Assembly (NCBI GenBank): GCA_964431655.1
Contig: CAYSKJ010000005.1
Span: forward strand, 1-44,557
From: CAYMEV01 sp964431655 [NCBI: uncultured bacterium]
GTDB lineage: Bacteria > CAYMEV01
DNA length: 44,557 bases
Direction: 5' to 3'
The notes under the pieces: generated by a model
Seen by the model: only the letters and a program-made list of their open reading frames with translations
Told to the model about the DNA's origin: nothing
The model's database searches: none
Position numbers and translations under genes: made by a program
Part shown: positions 15,909-23,931 of the stretch, piece by piece
Layout of the letters: every line of letters begins with the position of its first letter
Position numbering within the stretch: position 1 is the first letter of the stretch

Positions 15909-16912
15909 TGTTTAACTATATAATAAAAAGGCTTTTTATAATGGTACCCACCCTTATAGGTATATCCATAATAGCCTTCATAGTAATCAAGCTGGCCCCC
16001 GGGGACCCTTCAAGAAGCTTCGGGCGCGAAGCAGGAGAAATGGTTGACAAATCCGAACAGGTCGCAGCTGAGAATATTGCTGAATTCAGGCGTTTATACG
16101 GCCTGGACAGGCCTCTGCATATGCAGTATGCTATGTGGATTGAGAAACTGGTGAGGTTTGACTTCGGCAGGTCCATTATATACAAGAACAAAAAGGTAAG
16201 CGAGCTTCTGTTTCGAAGTCTGATAGTAACACTCCAGATACAGTTTGCCTCCATACTGATCATTTATTTGATATCAATTCCTCTTGGCATATTTTTATCG
16301 GTTAAAGAAAATACCCTGGTTGACAGGACCATTACCGTAATACTTTTTATTCTTTACTCCCTTCCGTCATTTTTCGTGGCAATTCTGCTGCTCTCATTCT
16401 TTGCATCATCCGATTATTTCATGATATTTCCTACAAGGGGCATATCCTCGGTTGATGTTCTGAAAAATGGAGATCTGCTGGCAATAATAATAGACAGGGT
16501 ATGGCATCTTATTCTGCCTGTTTTTGTTGTTTCCCTTGCTAATTATGCATATCTGTCAATGCAGATGAGGGCTAATATGCTTGAGGTACTCCGTCAGAAC
16601 TATATTCTGACCGCCAAGGCAAAAGGCCTGAAGGAATCGGTTGTGATTTTCAAGCATGCTGCAAGGAACTCAATGATACCCGTTATAACCATATTTGCAA
16701 CGGTCCTTCCTATGATGATCGGAGGGAGTGTGATCCTGGAATATGTATTTCAGATTGACGGAATGGGAAAGCTTATGTTTGAATCAATCCTTCAGAGGGA
16801 TTATAATGTTATAATGGCTATTACATTTCTTTCAGCCTTTTTGACACTCCTGGGGATTCTGATTTCGGATATACTCTATGTTATCGTTGATCCAAGAATA
16901 AGTTTTGATTAA
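15908..16912 (+). CDS. Peptide ABC transporter permease, OppB/DppB type
   Basis: Inner-membrane permease, first subunit of the Opp/Dpp heterodimer. It opens with FNYIIKRLFIMVPTLIGISI, the standard DppB N-terminal helix, carries the KLAPGDPSR loop, LYGLDRPL, and the EAA-type coupling loop AKGLKESVVIFKHAARNSMI, and ends DPRISF. Six membrane segments can be traced and its length (334) is normal. It overlaps the binding-protein gene by one base (TAATG) and is followed after 11 bases by the second permease gene. The cognate ATPase genes are about 9.5 kb downstream. Confidence 0.95.
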   Translation: MFNYIIKRLFIMVPTLIGISIIAFIVIKLAPGDPSRSFGREAGEMVDKSEQVAAENIAEFRRLYGLDRPLHMQYAMWIEKLVRFDFGRSIIYKNKKVSELLFRSLIVTLQIQFASILIIYLISIPLGIFLSVKENTLVDRTITVILFILYSLPSFFVAILLLSFFASSDYFMIFPTRGISSVDVLKNGDLLAIIIDRVWHLILPVFVVSLANYAYLSMQMRANMLEVLRQNYILTAKAKGLKESVVIFKHAARNSMIPVITIFATVLPMMIGGSVILEYVFQIDGMGKLMFESILQRDYNVIMAITFLSAFLTLLGILISDILYVIVDPRISFD

Positions 16913-16923
16913 GGCAGATTTTT

Positions 16924-18699
16924 ATGGATAAGAGCAAATCTATTGTCTGGAAACAGTTTAAGAGCAGGAAAATAGGCTATTACAGCTTTCTGCTGATATT
17001 ATTCATGTTCGCAGTCTCCATATTTGCCCCCTTCATTGCAAATAACAAACCCCTCTACCTGTACTCAAAATTCCCTTCCCTGTATGATTATTATTTCAGA
17101 TCTGCCCGTAAGAACCTGGATGTTCTTCTGTCTTCTGCAGGCAGGAAAGATGAGCTTCGAGAAAGGGAGCAATTCTATATTGACGGATTTAACAAGCAGA
17201 AAGAGATTATTAAAGAGCTTAATGATACTCTGGTTAAGGTTGGAAACCGTTATGATAATGTAATCAAACAGATCTATAATCTGGAGGGCTTGATAGAAAA
17301 AGAGGCCAAATCAGGAGGGAATACGGCAGACCTGATTGAAAAGAAAAAAGAACTGGAGAAGCAGAGGAATGAAGTTGGAGGAGAAAAAAACCAGCTCCAG
17401 GCTGAAATTATAAAGCAGACAAATATCCAGAATTTTGATTATAACCAGCCCCTTCTCGGCATAAGGTTCATGCTTGACTCTGAAAAAACCATGGCCAGCC
17501 TGCTTAAAGGGCTTTCTAAGATGAAATATATGGTAAGCAGGGATATTGATAGCAGAATTAACGATATAATCGCTGATTTAATGAATCTATCTGCAGAAAG
17601 TCTTGACAGAAGCCTTCTTGAAAATGCCGGCAGTAAGCTCGACCTTTTATCCCTGGCCAATATCCGGGGTGAACTGAAATACAGGGGAATCTTCCCTGTT
17701 TTAGGCTCTTTAGGTCTTCTTGATATATATCTGATGATATGCTACTGTGCCCTTATAATCCTTTTAATAACAGGAATTCATAATCTTTCCAGGATTAATA
17801 GAGTGGCTTTAGTACTTCTTATCTCGTTTATTGCTGCTTTGCTGTTCTATCTGCTTTTCCCGAAGTGGCCGGCTCAGGACTATAAAATGCTTCTGAAATC
17901 CAGTATTGAGGAAGGTTTTACAGAAAGCTTCGGAATTTTTGCCCCCGTACCCTTCGGCATGAATGAAAATAATTTTTATGAATCCTTTCAAAAACCCATG
18001 TTTATTGGGACAGACGGCCTTTTCAGCAGGCATATTCTCGGTACCGACGATAATGGCAGATCTATAATCTCAAGAATGATATGGGGTTCCAGGGTCTCTC
18101 TCTCTGTAGGTTTCGTATCAGTAAGCCTGTATGTTATAATCGGTATTATCATCGGAAGTATCGCCGGTTATTACGGAAAATGGATTGATATTGCCATTTC
18201 AAGGTTTATTGAAATTGTAATGTGTTTTCCTTCCTTCTTTTTAATCCTTACAGTGATTGCTTTTATCGGACCCAGTATCTATAATATCATGATTGTAATA
18301 GGTATTACGAGGTGGACAGGAATTGCAAGGCTTGTAAGGGGTGAGTTCCTGCGTATTAAAAACCTTGATTATGTTCAGGCCGGCAAGGCACTGGGAGCAA
18401 GTTCCCTCAGGTCTATTGCCAGGCATATACTTCCCAATTCCCTGACCCCGGTGCTGGTATCTGCAGCCTTCGGGTTTGCCGGCGCTGTGCTGGTCGAAGC
18501 AGGGCTCAGCTTTCTGGGTTTTGGTGTCCAGGATCCCATGGCAAGCTGGGGGCAGATGCTTTCAGCCTCCAAGGGACACCCTGTCCTTTACTGGTGGATG
18601 TTCATAACGCCCGGTTTTGCGCTCTTTGTTACTGTAACCCTTTATAACCTGGTTGGAAATGCCCTGAGAGATGCCATTGACCCCAGACTAAGGATGTAG
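16924..18699 (+). CDS. Peptide ABC transporter permease, OppC/DppC type, with large insertion
   Basis: Second permease subunit. The N-terminal helix (about residues 17-38, ending FAPFIANNKPL) and the C-terminal core from about residue 370 (HILGTDDNGRSIISRMIWGS) are typical of OppC/DppC. The core includes the coupling loop QAGKALGASSLRSIARHILP and ends RDAIDPRLRM. Family members are about 300 residues; this one has 591. Between the first helix and the core there is an insertion of roughly 290-300 residues with a charged predicted coiled coil (about 78-160) and two extra hydrophobic helices (about 266-285 and 293-313). The frame is intact, so it is not a fusion artefact. The insertion may extend to the periplasm and bind other envelope parts; that is inference. 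Confidence 0.92.
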   Translation: MDKSKSIVWKQFKSRKIGYYSFLLILFMFAVSIFAPFIANNKPLYLYSKFPSLYDYYFRSARKNLDVLLSSAGRKDELREREQFYIDGFNKQKEIIKELNDTLVKVGNRYDNVIKQIYNLEGLIEKEAKSGGNTADLIEKKKELEKQRNEVGGEKNQLQAEIIKQTNIQNFDYNQPLLGIRFMLDSEKTMASLLKGLSKMKYMVSRDIDSRINDIIADLMNLSAESLDRSLLENAGSKLDLLSLANIRGELKYRGIFPVLGSLGLLDIYLMICYCALIILLITGIHNLSRINRVALVLLISFIAALLFYLLFPKWPAQDYKMLLKSSIEEGFTESFGIFAPVPFGMNENNFYESFQKPMFIGTDGLFSRHILGTDDNGRSIISRMIWGSRVSLSVGFVSVSLYVIIGIIIGSIAGYYGKWIDIAISRFIEIVMCFPSFFLILTVIAFIGPSIYNIMIVIGITRWTGIARLVRGEFLRIKNLDYVQAGKALGASSLRSIARHILPNSLTPVLVSAAFGFAGAVLVEAGLSFLGFGVQDPMASWGQMLSASKGHPVLYWWMFITPGFALFVTVTLYNLVGNALRDAIDPRLRM

Positions 18700-18705
18700 G
18701 TGCTA

Positions 18706-19467
18706 TCAGTAGGGGTTTGGTATATCTGCGAATTCAGCATAAAGGCCGAATTTTTCAGAAATCACGCGGCACAGGTTCCTGATGCCGAAGGTCTCGGAAT
18801 TGTAATGACCCATAGCGATATAGCCGGTCCCTAATTCATCAATCAGTCTATAGGTTGGTTCCTTTATCTCTCCAGTTATAAAGAGGTCGCATCCGTTTTC
18901 CCATGCTTTTTCGTAAAGATGGGACGATCCGCCTGAGACTGCAGCGATGGTGCGGAATGAAGCCCTGTTTAGTTGATAGCATGCCTGGCACAGACCTTTT
19001 TCATGCAGTATCCTTTTAATATGGTCTTCACCGAGAGGGGGATCATAAATGGCTATAAAACCGACATCAAAGGGTTTAATCACTGCAGGATCCCCGAGCA
19101 TCCTTATTATGCTGATGTTGTTTCCAATATCAGGGTTTGCATCCAGGGGAAGGTGATAGCCGATAAGATTGATATCGTTTTCAAGAATGACCTTGAGTCT
19201 TTTTCTCATGGAGCCCTTTAAAGATAGCAGCGGGGTATTTTTCCAGATCAGACCGTGATGAACCAGCAGGGTATTGATTTTTTTTGAGATGGCATATTCG
19301 ATAAGACTCAGGCTGATGGAGACTCCTGCAATGATACCGTTTGAGGCCGGGCTTCCCTGAATCTGAAGCCCGTTGCTGCAGTGGTCGGTGAATTCATCTG
19401 CATGCAGAAAAGCATCCAGAAAGGATATAATTTCTGATATTTCGATACTTTTATTAGGGTACAGCAT
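18706..19467 (-). CDS. Nif3-like dinuclear metal centre protein
   Basis: Member of the NIF3/YqfO/YbgI family, a widespread protein with a dinuclear metal site and an uncertain role (GTP cyclohydrolase-like hydrolase activity has been proposed). Metal ligands are visible: H70-H71 in LVHHGLIWKN, H105 and D109 in GYHLPLDA, and H221 and E225 in GHYNSE. At 253 residues it is the short form without the YqfO insertion. Its ATG lies only 6 bases after the 3' end of tRNA-Lys on the same strand, leaving no room for a Shine-Dalgarno outside the tRNA. It is presumably co-transcribed with the tRNA. It converges with the permease operon, 6 bases between stops. Confidence 0.92.
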   Translation of the reverse strand: MLYPNKSIEISEIISFLDAFLHADEFTDHCSNGLQIQGSPASNGIIAGVSISLSLIEYAISKKINTLLVHHGLIWKNTPLLSLKGSMRKRLKVILENDINLIGYHLPLDANPDIGNNISIIRMLGDPAVIKPFDVGFIAIYDPPLGEDHIKRILHEKGLCQACYQLNRASFRTIAAVSGGSSHLYEKAWENGCDLFITGEIKEPTYRLIDELGTGYIAMGHYNSETFGIRNLCRVISEKFGLYAEFADIPNPY

Positions 19468-19473
19468 AGGAAA

Positions 19474-19546
<73 letters not shown>

Positions 19547-19578
19547 ATATTAAAAAATTCTTAAGAATTTCTTATGAC

Positions 19579-19606
19579 AAAATATCAATTATTAAGATCT
19601 GGTCAA
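19579..19606 (-). promoter_or_regulatory. Candidate promoter of tRNA-Lys and nif3
   Basis: On the minus strand TTGACC (19606-19601) is followed after 16 bases by TATTTT (19584-19579). The tRNA 5' end is about 33 bases further on, a normal distance for a tRNA leader. Confidence 0.45.
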
Positions 19607-19618
19607 TAAAAAAACAAG

Positions 19619-19638
19619 TTGTAAATTAATATTTACAA
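19619..19638. promoter_or_regulatory. Perfect inverted repeat, candidate operator
   Basis: TTGTAAAT (19619-19626) and ATTTACAA (19631-19638) are perfect inverted repeats separated by TAAT. The right arm overlaps the proposed -35 of the SurA-like/amidase operon, and the site also lies just upstream of the tRNA promoter. A dimeric repressor or activator could bind, but the A+T richness makes chance possible. Confidence 0.4.
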
Positions 19639-19659
19639 ATCAGGTCCAGCGTGTATTAT
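19632..19659 (+). promoter_or_regulatory. Candidate promoter of the SurA-like/amidase operon
   Basis: TTTACA (19632-19637), 16-base spacer, TATTAT (19654-19659). The -10 ends 8 bases before the ATG at 19668, so the transcript would be leaderless or nearly so. No Shine-Dalgarno is visible. Confidence 0.4.
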
Positions 19660-19667
19660 TTGTTAAG

Positions 19668-20279
19668 ATGTGCAGCACTAGAAGATATTTTGTATTATTG
19701 TTCCTTATGCTACTGCCGGTTTCCGCTTTTTATCCGGGCCAGATTCTGGACCGCATCGTTGCCTACGGCGAAGAGGATATAATTATAACTATGAGTGATA
19801 TCCTAATAGCAAGGATCCAGAATAATGACTTTGATACGCCAGTCCGGGAGATAATCGAAACTCTTGCTAAAAAAGAGGCATTTATAAAGTATGTCAGAAG
19901 AACCAGCATGGTGAAGGTGAATTACCGAGAGGTAGAAGAACAGTACAGGCAGACCCTGGAAAACAGTGAGCTGATGGATATGCTTGATAGATACGGGCTG
20001 GACCCTGTTTACCTTAAAATTAATCTGGAAAAACAGCTGTATATTTATAAATTCATCGAACACAGCTTCCTGGCTTCAACGGTAGTGACCAGGGAGGAGA
20101 TTGAAAGTTTTATCAGGGATAATCCGGAATATAGGAATATCATTCCTGATGACAGCATACTCAGGGAGATCGAAGCAAAAATAAAAGAACAGAAGGTCGA
20201 TGAAAGGATACAAAATGAGATCAAATCTCTCATGGGTAATATCCATTATGCAGTTGACCCTGAGCATCTGGACTTATGA
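19668..20279 (+). CDS. SurA N-terminal-domain-like periplasmic protein without a PPIase domain
   Basis: A predicted exported protein of 203 residues. A signal peptide (MCSTRRYFVLLF, then LLPVSA) is followed by QILDRIVAYGEEDIIITMSD, which resembles the start of the SurA chaperone core (DRIVAVVNDEVITxSD). The helical remainder, with VVTREEIESFIRDNPE, matches the SurA core helix that normally leads into the parvulin domain. No parvulin peptidyl-prolyl isomerase domain is present, since the protein ends at 203. I infer a chaperone-like or scaffold role in the periplasm. Its stop overlaps the amidase start (ATGA), so the two are coupled. Homology is judged by eye only. Confidence 0.68.
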   Translation: MCSTRRYFVLLFLMLLPVSAFYPGQILDRIVAYGEEDIIITMSDILIARIQNNDFDTPVREIIETLAKKEAFIKYVRRTSMVKVNYREVEEQYRQTLENSELMDMLDRYGLDPVYLKINLEKQLYIYKFIEHSFLASTVVTREEIESFIRDNPEYRNIIPDDSILREIEAKIKEQKVDERIQNEIKSLMGNIHYAVDPEHLDL

Positions 20280-21985
20280 AATCATTTTCAAAGCTGATTT
20301 TTCTACTTTCTGCAGTTTTGCTGTTTTCCTGCAAAATATATGCTCTGGATGTCTATATAAACCATATACGCCTCGAAATAGACTTATCGGATGACAGGGA
20401 AATACACCTCATTATCAAAGCTGATATAAAAGAAAATATTGATTTTGTGGCTGATTCACTTATTAACCTGGATAAGAAAGAGCTGGGCAGATACCTTTAT
20501 TTTGACAATGAAAATAAAAAGCAGTTCTTTAAGATCCCCTATACTGTATTTTTGGAAATCTTCAAGAGAAAGAGCATTGAGCTGCTGTTTTCAAAAGACC
20601 GGCGCATTGAAGGAGGCTGGAGGCATATCGTGTCCAGTCCTGCGAAGGAGGACATTTATTCCTTGTCCCTCTGGTTTACGGGCGTCAGGGAAAACTACAG
20701 GGTTTTAACCGAGGTTAACGGGTTAAAGAGTACCAGCCTGGAAGGCGTAAATCAGGTATTCATACCTGATAAACTGCTTTTGCCGGTCTTTAAGAGCAGG
20801 GATTACAAGTTTCCCTATCTGATAACGGTGAGGTCATTCCAGCCCCGAAACCAGGACAGAGAGCTTTTAAAATACGGCAAGGACAGCGAAGGAGAATATG
20901 CCATTTATGAACTGCAAAAGGGAGAGGCATTATATTCAGCTGTCGTTGTGAGATTCACAGGAATGACCCATGCGGAGGATGTTCTCTGTCTAGCGGATAT
21001 AATTGCAGATAGAAGCAAAATCAGGAGGGTTGACGACATCCCCGTCGGTTACAAGGTCAAAATACCCCTGGAATATCTTTTGCCTGAGTTTCTTCCGGAA
21101 AACAGCCAGGAAAGGCAGGAATATCTTGAGTTTCAGAACGAAATTCTGCAGTACAGCAGGGATATAAAAGTTGCAGGATTGAAAAATGTGCATATTATCC
21201 TGGATGCAGGGCACGGCGGTATTGATCCGGGGGCAGTGGTGAAAAAGATAAGCGAGCATGAAGTGGTATATGATATTATGTGCAGGCTTAAAGGCCTTAT
21301 AGAATCAAATACCTCTGCTACAGTTCATCCAACCATAAAAGACAGAAAAAGGGGATTTAAGAGCTATGATGGCAAAGATATGACCCATGACCGCAATGAA
21401 AATCTTCTGACCGACCCGGTTTATGATCTTAGTAATTCAAAAATTGGTGTAAATCTGAGGTGGTATAAGGCAAACTATATATTTGAGAAATTAAAATCAC
21501 AGAATGTTCCTGAAGAGAATATAGTATTTATTTCCATACACGCAGACCATTTATATGCAACCCTGAGCGGAAGTATGATATATATTGCGGACTCCCGGTA
21601 CCTTAACCACAGCAGGTACGGATTAACGTCAAGCTCCTACAAGAAATTCAAAGAATACAGACATAAGCCAGCCTATTCCTTTTCAAGAAAAGCCAGACTG
21701 AAATCCCAGGCCCTGTCCCAGAACCTGGCAAAAGAGATTCTTCTTTCCCTGGAGAACACCGGCATTAATATATACCCTAACCTTCCTTTAAGGGGTTACA
21801 TCATCAGGGGTAAAAGAAAATATGTTCCAGCTGTCCTGAGATATAATATAATTCCTACCAAAATCCTGATTGAAATAGGCAATCTCAATAATAAACAGGA
21901 CAGGGGAAATATGGTGGATCACCGATTCAGGCAATCAGTGGCCGAAGCGATACTTAATGGAATCGCAGACTATTTTGATCATTGA
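20276..21985 (+). CDS. N-acetylmuramoyl-L-alanine amidase with LysM-like domain
   Basis: An exported peptidoglycan hydrolase of the amidase_3 (AmiA/B/C, CwlB) family that cuts between muramic acid and the peptide stem. A signal peptide ends near KIYA (residue 24). The first 210 residues are beta-rich and unfamiliar. About 212-270 look like a divergent LysM module (YELQKGEALYSAVVVRF). The catalytic domain starts at HIILDAGHGGIDPGA; zinc ligands H313, E329 and H422 (SIHADH) and catalytic E533 (EIGNLNN) are all present, so it should be active. Amidases of this family are usually kept in check by an activator. The coupled SurA-like protein upstream could play a folding or regulatory role. The gene end overlaps the converging TPR gene by 7 bases. 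Confidence 0.92.
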   Translation: MKSFSKLIFLLSAVLLFSCKIYALDVYINHIRLEIDLSDDREIHLIIKADIKENIDFVADSLINLDKKELGRYLYFDNENKKQFFKIPYTVFLEIFKRKSIELLFSKDRRIEGGWRHIVSSPAKEDIYSLSLWFTGVRENYRVLTEVNGLKSTSLEGVNQVFIPDKLLLPVFKSRDYKFPYLITVRSFQPRNQDRELLKYGKDSEGEYAIYELQKGEALYSAVVVRFTGMTHAEDVLCLADIIADRSKIRRVDDIPVGYKVKIPLEYLLPEFLPENSQERQEYLEFQNEILQYSRDIKVAGLKNVHIILDAGHGGIDPGAVVKKISEHEVVYDIMCRLKGLIESNTSATVHPTIKDRKRGFKSYDGKDMTHDRNENLLTDPVYDLSNSKIGVNLRWYKANYIFEKLKSQNVPEENIVFISIHADHLYATLSGSMIYIADSRYLNHSRYGLTSSSYKKFKEYRHKPAYSFSRKARLKSQALSQNLAKEILLSLENTGINIYPNLPLRGYIIRGKRKYVPAVLRYNIIPTKILIEIGNLNNKQDRGNMVDHRFRQSVAEAILNGIADYFDH

Positions 21986-21998
21986 TGATCCTTTTTTT
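21977..21998 (+). terminator. Weak rho-independent terminator after the amidase gene
   Basis: GATCA-TTGA-TGATC (21977-21990) is a 5-base-pair stem followed by a C and seven T residues. It overlaps both converging stop codons. The stem is short, so efficiency is doubtful. Confidence 0.3.
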
Positions 21999-23307
21999 CC
22001 AGGGAAAGAATATTTTCAATATCCCGTATCGCCTTTTCTGTTTCCGCCTGGAAGGGGAATAAATCAAGGCTTTTGCTGTAGTTTTCAATGGAGGCATTTA
22101 ATTCTCTCTTCCTTAGATAAATTGACCCGAGCTGATTATACAAATTAAAATTATAGGGTTCCTTTTCCAGCATGCTGTTTAACAGGGATATGCATATATC
22201 ATAATTTTCTGCCTGGAGCAGAATGTCAAATACTGCGGGAAAATAGTCGGTAAGCCGGTTTTTATCTATCTGCAGTATATGATTGACAGCCTCATTGATT
22301 AATCCAGCCTGAGAGTATATCCCTGCTATAAAAAAGAGGGTATCATTGATCTCAGGACTGAGCCTTATTAATTCTTTTGCATGGAGGGTTGCATCCTTGT
22401 ACATTCCCATGCTGAAAAAGGCCTTTGAGAGAAATAATAAGCGGTAATATTCGTATTTATTCTCATTACTGGGCCTTTGCAGGAGCTCAGAAGCTTTAAG
22501 AAAATCCCCCTGGTGGAACAGAAGAATGCCTGTGAAAGGATTATCCGGTTTGATTTTCTCCAGGATATTTATATAGTCCTGGGACTTCTTTATATTCGCT
22601 TTATGGATAAGGTAATAATCCAGGGCCAGGGCGGAAACAGCAGGGTCATCCCTGGAGATGGTCTGCAGTTTGCTCAGGTAAACATCGCATCTTGAGTATT
22701 CCTTTAATGAAAGATAGACAATTAAGGCCTGTATCAGGATATTCCGGTCGCCGGGATTAAGGAAAAGGGCCTGGTCTATATATTCAGCAGCATTTTGATA
22801 GTTCTGGATTCTATGATATGCTTTTGAAAGCATGAGATAAATCCTGGGATTATTTATGTTGACGGATAAAGCCCGGTAAAGACAGAAAAAGGCATCCTGG
22901 ATTAAATTGCTTTCCATAAATGATTCTGCAAGCATTATAAGAAGGTTTTCATCCTTAAGGAGTTCTTTTTCGCTGATGTTTTGGAGGGCTGATATTAATT
23001 GAGTATATTCGCCGGCTATATAAAGGCTTTTTACAAGTGATGAAAGCTCCTGGGCTGACAGGTCGCCAGGATTAATAATTTTTGGCCGGGCTGTCTGGGG
23101 ACTCAGCTTTATTTCTTCAGGTATGCTCCTGCTGACCCTGTATATTAAAGGCGGAATAAACCTGAAGCCCGGTTTAAGTTTCTGGGGTTCGACTCTGATT
23201 ACCTTGCTTGTAAGATAGAGATCTGTATCCTTATCTATAAACCTTATTCCGGACAGGAACACAAGAAAGGTAAAGGCTGTAAACAGGGGGAATAATACCT
23301 TTTTCAT
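21979..23307 (-). CDS. Membrane-anchored or exported TPR protein
   Basis: A 442-residue protein of unknown function made largely of tetratricopeptide repeats. From the ATG at 23307 it begins MKKVLFPLFTAFTFLVFLSG, a signal peptide or N-terminal anchor. The frame extends further upstream, but that part overlaps the preceding gene and lacks features. A Pro-rich stretch (about 45-80) precedes about ten helix-turn-helix repeats such as YHRIQNYQNAAEYIDQALFL and LNASIENYSKSLDLFP. The start follows the stop of the upstream gene by one base (TGATATG), so translation is coupled. I infer a periplasmic scaffold working with the small outer-membrane-like protein. Confidence 0.8.
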   Translation of the reverse strand: MKKVLFPLFTAFTFLVFLSGIRFIDKDTDLYLTSKVIRVEPQKLKPGFRFIPPLIYRVSRSIPEEIKLSPQTARPKIINPGDLSAQELSSLVKSLYIAGEYTQLISALQNISEKELLKDENLLIMLAESFMESNLIQDAFFCLYRALSVNINNPRIYLMLSKAYHRIQNYQNAAEYIDQALFLNPGDRNILIQALIVYLSLKEYSRCDVYLSKLQTISRDDPAVSALALDYYLIHKANIKKSQDYINILEKIKPDNPFTGILLFHQGDFLKASELLQRPSNENKYEYYRLLFLSKAFFSMGMYKDATLHAKELIRLSPEINDTLFFIAGIYSQAGLINEAVNHILQIDKNRLTDYFPAVFDILLQAENYDICISLLNSMLEKEPYNFNLYNQLGSIYLRKRELNASIENYSKSLDLFPFQAETEKAIRDIENILSLEKKDHQ

Positions 23308-23308
23308 A

Positions 23309-23887
23309 TCAGAAAATGATTTTAAGCATGATATCCAGCATTTTTTTCTGCTGGTGCTTATAGTCCCATGGAATAAAATAAGGGGAGCAGTAATAAGCAT
23401 TATAGGAAAAGGACATCAGGATATTGTCGTCAAAATGCCGGTCAAGGCCTATACCGTAGCAACCGGTAAAAACCCTGTCTTGAAGGCTGCGGGAGAGTGA
23501 GCTGTGGCCATAGAATGAGTAAATGCTTAAATTATACCCGTCAAAGGCACTTAAGGAGATATTCGCAACCAGCTGGCTGTCAATGAGGAAATTATCAAAT
23601 CCGTGAATCAAAGGTGTTCTTATCCCATGAACATCATTTAAGATATTTATACTGTAATTCAGGCTGAAATCAGAATTATGGAATATCCTGGTGTTTGCAG
23701 GTATGGAAATTATGTTTTCATGAAGGATGATTACCTTACGCCCGTCAGGTTTTGTCATGTATATTTTTTCTCTGCCGGAGCCTGAATTCAAGAACCATAA
23801 GCCAAAATCTATTTTTTCTGAGTATAGATTTCCCGGAAATGAAATGGCAGCAATAAGTATAATAGTTATTGCAATATATCTTTTCAT
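23309..23887 (-). CDS. Exported protein, possibly a small outer membrane beta-barrel
   Basis: A hypothetical protein of 192 residues from the ATG at 23887 (MKRYIAITIILIAAISF, signal peptide, cleavage near LYS). The ORF is open to 23923, but the proposed -35 sits on that upstream start, so the shorter form is preferred. The mature part has alternating polar and hydrophobic stretches and ends in an aromatic C-terminus (MLKIIF), compatible with a small barrel recognised by BamA. I do not recognise a family. It is coupled to the downstream TPR gene and divergent from the SPFH/AP-like fusion gene. Confidence 0.65.
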   Translation of the reverse strand: MKRYIAITIILIAAISFPGNLYSEKIDFGLWFLNSGSGREKIYMTKPDGRKVIILHENIISIPANTRIFHNSDFSLNYSINILNDVHGIRTPLIHGFDNFLIDSQLVANISLSAFDGYNLSIYSFYGHSSLSRSLQDRVFTGCYGIGLDRHFDDNILMSFSYNAYYCSPYFIPWDYKHQQKKMLDIMLKIIF

Positions 23888-23896
23888 ATATATAAT
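23869..23896 (+). promoter_or_regulatory. Candidate promoter of the SPFH/AP-like/TPR gene
   Basis: TTGCAA (23869-23874), 16-base spacer, perfect TATAAT (23891-23896). The start site would be near 23903, giving a leader of about 29 bases; no Shine-Dalgarno precedes the ATG at 23932. Confidence 0.4.
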
Positions 23897-23923
23897 ATTA
23901 CATAAGAAACTGGGAAATTTCAA
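23895..23923 (-). promoter_or_regulatory. Candidate promoter of the small outer-membrane-like protein gene
   Basis: On the minus strand TTGAAA (23923-23918), 17-base spacer, TAATAT (23900-23895). Only 7 bases separate the -10 from the ATG at 23887, so the transcript would be leaderless. This placement also rules against the upstream start at 23923. Confidence 0.42.
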
Positions 23924-23931
23924 GTTAAAAT

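Noticed and set aside
23307-23400. Longer N-terminus for the TPR protein starting at 23400
   Set aside because: These codons overlap the preceding gene, and the signal-peptide-like MKKVLFPLF at 23307 immediately after that gene's stop is a better start.
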